Assembly: GCA_046350255.1 (NCBI GenBank)
Contig: JAXMAV010000010.1
Coordinates: forward strand, 186,001 to 250,000
Reading direction: 5' to 3'
From: CALDUY01 sp046350255
GTDB taxonomy: Bacteria > Planctomycetota > Planctomycetia > Gemmatales > Gemmataceae
DNA length: 64,000 nt
A program made the translations under genes and the position numbers. Shown here one piece after another: positions 61,087 through 64,000 of the stretch (positions within the stretch are counted from its first letter, which is position 1; every line of letters starts with the position of its first letter). Under the pieces are notes generated by a model, which saw only the letters and a program-made list of their open reading frames with translations, made no database searches and was not told the DNA's origin.

Positions 61087-61692
61087 ATGGCGCGGGTGTC
61101 AGTTCCAGCGCGCGAGGCGGTATCGTCGGACAGCGCTGGCGACGGGAAGCCGGTCGCCTACCTTGAAGCGCTGGACGAGCTACGTCGGCGCGGTCGGCAG
61201 CGTTTTCATCTGACCAGCGGCGAACCGGCCCGCCATCCCGACTTTGCCTGGATGCTGAACCGGGCGCTGGAACAGGGGATGTCGCTGGTGGTGCATTCGG
61301 GCGGGCTGCTGTCGAACGCGGCCGTCCGCAAGCTGGAACGCCTGGCGCCCGAGCAGGTCACGCTGGTGGTGCCGGCAATGCTGCCGGGCGAGGCCTGGCC
61401 CCACGAGCTCATCCGCCAGGTGAACCTGTTCGTACGCCTGGGACCGCGCCTGCAACTGGCGGTGCCCCGGCCCGAGGCGCTGGCGCGCGTGGACGAACTG
61501 ATTGACTGGATTGACGCCTACCAGCTGGTGCGCCGTATCCTGGTGGCGGATAGCGCAGGTGCGCGCACGGTGCTGGGGCCGGACCGGCAGGCGCGGGCGC
61601 AACGGCGCGGGGTCGATCTGGAGCAGATACCGGCCGAGATTGATCGGCTGGACTTGCTGCCCGATGGCCGTGTGGTGACCCGCCGCGCCTAG
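61087..61692 (+). CDS. Radical-SAM-like protein lacking the iron-sulfur cysteines
   Basis: A 201-residue protein with GGAG about 10 bases before ATG 61087. FHLTSGEPARHPDFAWMLNRAL (40-61) closely follows the radical-SAM strand pattern F-L-T-G-G-E-P-x-x-H-P-D-F with helix, and SLVVHSGGLLSNAAVRKL (66-83) matches the next strand (TNGxLL). But residues 1-40 contain no CxxxCxxC, and the whole protein has no Cys. It is therefore probably a barrel remnant with a non-redox function, or a pseudo-enzyme; I cannot name a family. No missing N-terminal part is evident upstream in another frame. It is convergent with mcsB (4-base overlap). Confidence 0.65.
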   Translation: MARVSVPAREAVSSDSAGDGKPVAYLEALDELRRRGRQRFHLTSGEPARHPDFAWMLNRALEQGMSLVVHSGGLLSNAAVRKLERLAPEQVTLVVPAMLPGEAWPHELIRQVNLFVRLGPRLQLAVPRPEALARVDELIDWIDAYQLVRRILVADSAGARTVLGPDRQARAQRRGVDLEQIPAEIDRLDLLPDGRVVTRRA

Positions 61693-62753
61693 TTGGGCAT
61701 GGCGCCGGCTTCGCGAAGCCGGGTGCGCAGGTAGCGGGCCCGGGCGGCGTTGCGTTCTTCACCATCAAGCGTGGCGCCCATGAGCTTCTGCAGGTGGGCC
61801 GGCTGCGTGTGGATGAACAACTCGTTCACCGTCGGGATGGTGATATCGTCGATCATCTGCAGGTTGATGCCCAGGCGCACGTAGGAGAGTAGCTCCATCG
61901 TCTCCTCGCTGGTCATCATGGTGGCCGAGCAGAGGGTGCCGTGGGCCCGGGAGATCTTGTCCTGCAGCCCCTGCTTGTTGTCGCGCAGCCAGGTCTGCCG
62001 GGCGAGACGCTCGTAGCGGACAATTTCGAGGATGTTGGTCTGAATCTCGCCGAGCACCTGCTGCTCGCTCTTGCCGAGAGTGACCTGGTTGGAGATCTGG
62101 TAGAAGTGGCCCGACGCCCGGCTGCCCTCGCCGTAGAGACCACGGACGGCCAGGTTGATCTTCTGCAGGGCGCGGAAGACCTTCTCGATCTGCTTGGTGT
62201 ACTCGAGGGCGGGCAGGTGCAGCATGACGCTAGCGCGCATACCGGTGCCGACGTTGGTGGGGCAGGCGGTGAGGTAGCCGAACTCCTCGGAGAAGGCGTA
62301 GGTGACGCGCTGTTCGAGGAGGTCGTCAACGCGGTCGATTTCCTGCCAGGCCTCGTCGAGGGTGAAGCCGCGCATGACCTGGAGGCGGAGGTGATCCTCC
62401 TCGTTGACCATGAGGCTGACCGTTTCCTGGGGTCCCAGGGCGACGCCGCGCGGGCCCTCGGCGGAGGCCATCTCGCGGCTGATGAGCTGGCGTTCGACGA
62501 GGAACTGGCGGTCGAGGGTGGAGAGGCCAGGGACGTTCACGTAGCCCAGCTTGGGGGAGAGGTCGAGTTTGGCGATGCGATCGCGCAGGAGGGTCTCGAT
62601 CTCGGCCTTCTGGTAGCTGGAGGCACGGTTCGTGAAGGGAAAGGCAGCCAGGTTGCGTGCGAGGCGGATGCGGCTGGAGATGACAATGTCCGACTCCGGG
62701 CCACTGCCGCGCAGCCATTCTCCGCTGGTATGGGTCAGGTTATCCAGATTCAT
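61689..62753 (-). CDS. mcsB: Protein-arginine kinase McsB
   Basis: A 354-residue guanidino-kinase fold, started at ATG 62753 (GGAAGCCAGGG upstream), overlapping the preceding gene by 14 bases. Signatures: ISSRIRLARNLAAFPF near 25-40, NEEDH at 117-121 (catalytic Glu), Cys164 in TACPTNVGTGMRASVMLHLP, and LYGEGSRASGHFYQISNQVTLG. McsB transfers phosphate to arginine side chains and marks proteins for ClpC in known systems. Near the C-terminus RNAARA (334-339) stands where the allosteric RDxxRA motif is usual, with Asp replaced by Asn. The kinase is cytoplasmic and normally activated by McsA. Confidence 0.95.
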   Translation of the reverse strand: MNLDNLTHTSGEWLRGSGPESDIVISSRIRLARNLAAFPFTNRASSYQKAEIETLLRDRIAKLDLSPKLGYVNVPGLSTLDRQFLVERQLISREMASAEGPRGVALGPQETVSLMVNEEDHLRLQVMRGFTLDEAWQEIDRVDDLLEQRVTYAFSEEFGYLTACPTNVGTGMRASVMLHLPALEYTKQIEKVFRALQKINLAVRGLYGEGSRASGHFYQISNQVTLGKSEQQVLGEIQTNILEIVRYERLARQTWLRDNKQGLQDKISRAHGTLCSATMMTSEETMELLSYVRLGINLQMIDDITIPTVNELFIHTQPAHLQKLMGATLDGEERNAARARYLRTRLREAGAMPN

Positions 62754-63237
62754 CCCTGGCTTCCTTTTCTCGAAGCAGGTCTCGTAAACGGGCGGCTTCC
62801 TCGTACGCCTCGGCCTCCACGGCTGCCTGGAGCTGTCGCCGGAGCAGGGCCAGCTCGACGAGCTGGTTGCCGGACCGGGGCCCCTTGCGTGGGGACTTGC
62901 CGGTGTGACGGGTCGAGCGGTGGATACGAAAGAGGAGGGTTTCGAGACCACTCCTGAAGACAGTGTAGTCGTGGGGACAGCCGAGGCGTCCCTGGGCGCG
63001 AAACTCCATGTAGCGGATGCCGCAGACGGGACAGGACAACCGGGCCAGTTCGTCCATCTCGGGGCCGAGATGTTGGCCGATAAGGTTTTGCAGGATGGCG
63101 GGCAGGTTGAGTTCCTGCTGTTTGATCAACTGCTGAGCCTCGGCGCAGGCCTGGCACAGGTGCAATTCCTTCTTCTGGTTGTTGACGATGTCCGTCAGGT
63201 GAACCGTCGCAGGCTTGGAGCAGAACTGGCACTTCAC
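62740..63237 (-). CDS. McsA-like zinc/UVR adaptor, second copy
   Basis: A 165-residue protein. It starts MKCQFCSKPATVHLTDI (CxxC), has HLCQACAEA (CxxC) and a third CPVCG near residue 70, followed by GRLGCPHDY. The Cys pattern is that of McsA, a zinc-binding activator of McsB. The C-terminal AYEEAARLRDLLREKE is the UVR motif that contacts ClpC in the known family. The middle is longer and differs from the other copy. It overlaps mcsB by 14 bases, so the three-gene minus-strand set 63768-61689 should be one transcript. Confidence 0.9.
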   Translation of the reverse strand: MKCQFCSKPATVHLTDIVNNQKKELHLCQACAEAQQLIKQQELNLPAILQNLIGQHLGPEMDELARLSCPVCGIRYMEFRAQGRLGCPHDYTVFRSGLETLLFRIHRSTRHTGKSPRKGPRSGNQLVELALLRRQLQAAVEAEAYEEAARLRDLLREKEARDESG

Positions 63238-63288
63238 GCGTGCGATCCTTCCAGGCAGCCCGGGCCGACCGGGCCAGGCACAGGCCGG

Positions 63289-63768
63289 CTAGTTTTCCTC
63301 GAGCTGGCGAATGCGATCGCGCAGACGGGCGGCTTCCTCGTAGGCCTCGCGATGGACGGCCTGGTGAAGCTGCTTGCGGAGCTGGAGAAGCTCTGCCTGC
63401 GTCTGCTTGCTTTGCGGCAGGCGACGGGGCAGCTTGCCGACATGGCGGGTTTCGCCATGAATGTTCTCGAGCAGGGGCAGCAGTTCCTCGCGGAAGACAT
63501 CGTAGTCGTGCGGACAGCCCAGGCGGCCGGTGTTGCGAAAATCGACAAACTTGAGACCGCACATGTCGCACTCGCGTTGACTACCCCCGACCTCCTCGAC
63601 ATCCTCGCTGGCCACCACGGGCGCTGGCTTGCTAGACGATTTGGCCTGTGGTTCGGAGAGGTATTTGTGGGCGCACACCTCACACAGGTGCAGTTCGTCC
63701 ACCTTATCCTCGCTGACGATCTCGGTAATATGCAAGGTCGCCGCGTTAGGACACTTCTGGCATTTCAT
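63289..63768 (-). CDS. McsA-like zinc/UVR adaptor, first copy
   Basis: A 159-residue protein with GAGGGGAA about 9 bases before ATG 63768. MKCQKCPNAATLHITEI, HLCEVCAHKY, ECDMCGLKFVDFR and GRLGCPHDYDVFREELLPLLENIHG show the McsA zinc module. The C-terminal AYEEAARLRDRIRQLEEN is the UVR motif. An acidic, Ser-rich insert (about residues 38-60) distinguishes it from the second copy. It is the first gene of the operon, with a strong promoter upstream. Which copy activates McsB cannot be told from sequence. Confidence 0.9.
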   Translation of the reverse strand: MKCQKCPNAATLHITEIVSEDKVDELHLCEVCAHKYLSEPQAKSSSKPAPVVASEDVEEVGGSQRECDMCGLKFVDFRNTGRLGCPHDYDVFREELLPLLENIHGETRHVGKLPRRLPQSKQTQAELLQLRKQLHQAVHREAYEEAARLRDRIRQLEEN

Positions 63769-63816
63769 CGCCGCGTTCCCCTCGGGGGCAAGGCTCGCGG
63801 GCAGCCTTTCTGCGCC

Positions 63817-63844
63817 ATTCTAACAGGGGGGGGAGTGGTGTCAA
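63817..63844 (-). promoter_or_regulatory. Strong promoter of the mcsA-mcsA-mcsB operon
   Basis: On the minus strand a perfect TTGACA and TAGAAT are 16 bases apart, with a leader of about 40 bases. No CtsR operator is visible near it. Confidence 0.7.
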
Positions 63845-63890
63845 GCAGAGTGACGGCCGCCGGGCCGATGGCGTAAGGATTTACCCAGCG

Positions 63891-64000
63891 ATAGTGGGCC
63901 GACACCCGGGATGCGGGGCATCGCCTGGGCAAGCCAGGGAGCGTCCGCGTCGGAACAGGCGCACCTCTTCCGACGCGTGAACGTCCAGCGGCACCACGTT
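63891..64000 (-). CDS. Possible C-terminal fragment of a gene running in from the right
   Basis: On the minus strand the frame from the window edge reads NVVPLDVHASEEVRLFRRGR and continues to a TAA at 63891-63893. Only 36 codons are visible. The codon pattern is compatible with coding but the piece is too short to identify. Confidence 0.3.

Overview
The window looks like chromosomal DNA of a planctomycete, most likely of the Gemmata group (Gemmataceae). Reasons: high G+C with GC-rich third positions; a DUF1559 prepilin-like secreted protein; ECF sigma factors and Ser/Thr kinases with planctomycete-style extensions; a sulfatase; a TIGR03067-type small protein; LESLETRNLLSA-type N-termini on secreted RTX proteins; and a giant repetitive surface protein. 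The placement comes from gene families only, with no database search. No tRNA, rRNA, CRISPR array, transposase or phage gene was seen.

Layout. 1-19996: one giant extracellular beta-rich protein (more than 6,600 codons, 5' end outside the window), split into two reading frames by an apparent frameshift near 9340-9360. It carries tandem ~117-residue modules, an RTX-like patch, a C-type-lectin-like domain, a GEVED domain and autotransporter-type beta-strand repeats. 20412-26580: DUF58, transglutaminase-like and MoxR ATPase genes, overlapping or abutting as in an operon, then a YraQ/ArsP-type permease. 26608-31731 (minus): an ECF sigma factor with a membrane segment and C-terminal extension, a Gemmata-type hypothetical, a secreted His-motif protein and a DUF1559 protein. 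31895-34788: two DUF2007-like/zinc-ribbon paralogues, an AraC-MGMT (Ada-like) repair regulator, a small Pro-rich protein and an HpaI-type aldolase. 34796-41067 (minus): a Ser/Thr kinase fused to PAS and a degenerate histidine-kinase module, a membrane HEAT-repeat protein, a sulfatase and a small secreted protein. 41232-46665 (plus): hisF, a PilT-like ATPase, a GspE/PilB-like ATPase, a CvpA-like protein and an ABC ATPase. 46662-50736 (minus): three glycosyltransferases. 50923-57475: an LRR receptor-like Ser/Thr kinase translationally coupled to an ECF sigma factor, divergent from two tandem secreted RTX-calpain proteases, one with its catalytic Cys changed to Ser. 57815-63768: clpC, a TIGR03067 protein, a radical-SAM-like protein without its Fe-S cysteines, and mcsB with two mcsA-like genes.

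How the genes fit together. The most coherent candidate for an undescribed system is 50923-57475. A membrane kinase with extracytoplasmic leucine-rich repeats and its coupled ECF sigma factor sit back-to-back with a duplicated secreted calpain-like protease. Both protease copies keep the same upstream block, including an ECF-like GGAAC/GGAAT box exactly 92 bases before each start. One copy has an active-site Cys and the other a Ser, and their 3' halves are almost identical, which suggests gene conversion. The ClpC-McsA-McsA-McsB cluster is a protein-arginine-phosphorylation degradation module with two adaptors and no CtsR in view. PilT, GspE and DUF1559 together point to type IV pilus/type II secretion-like machinery and prepilin-like substrates.
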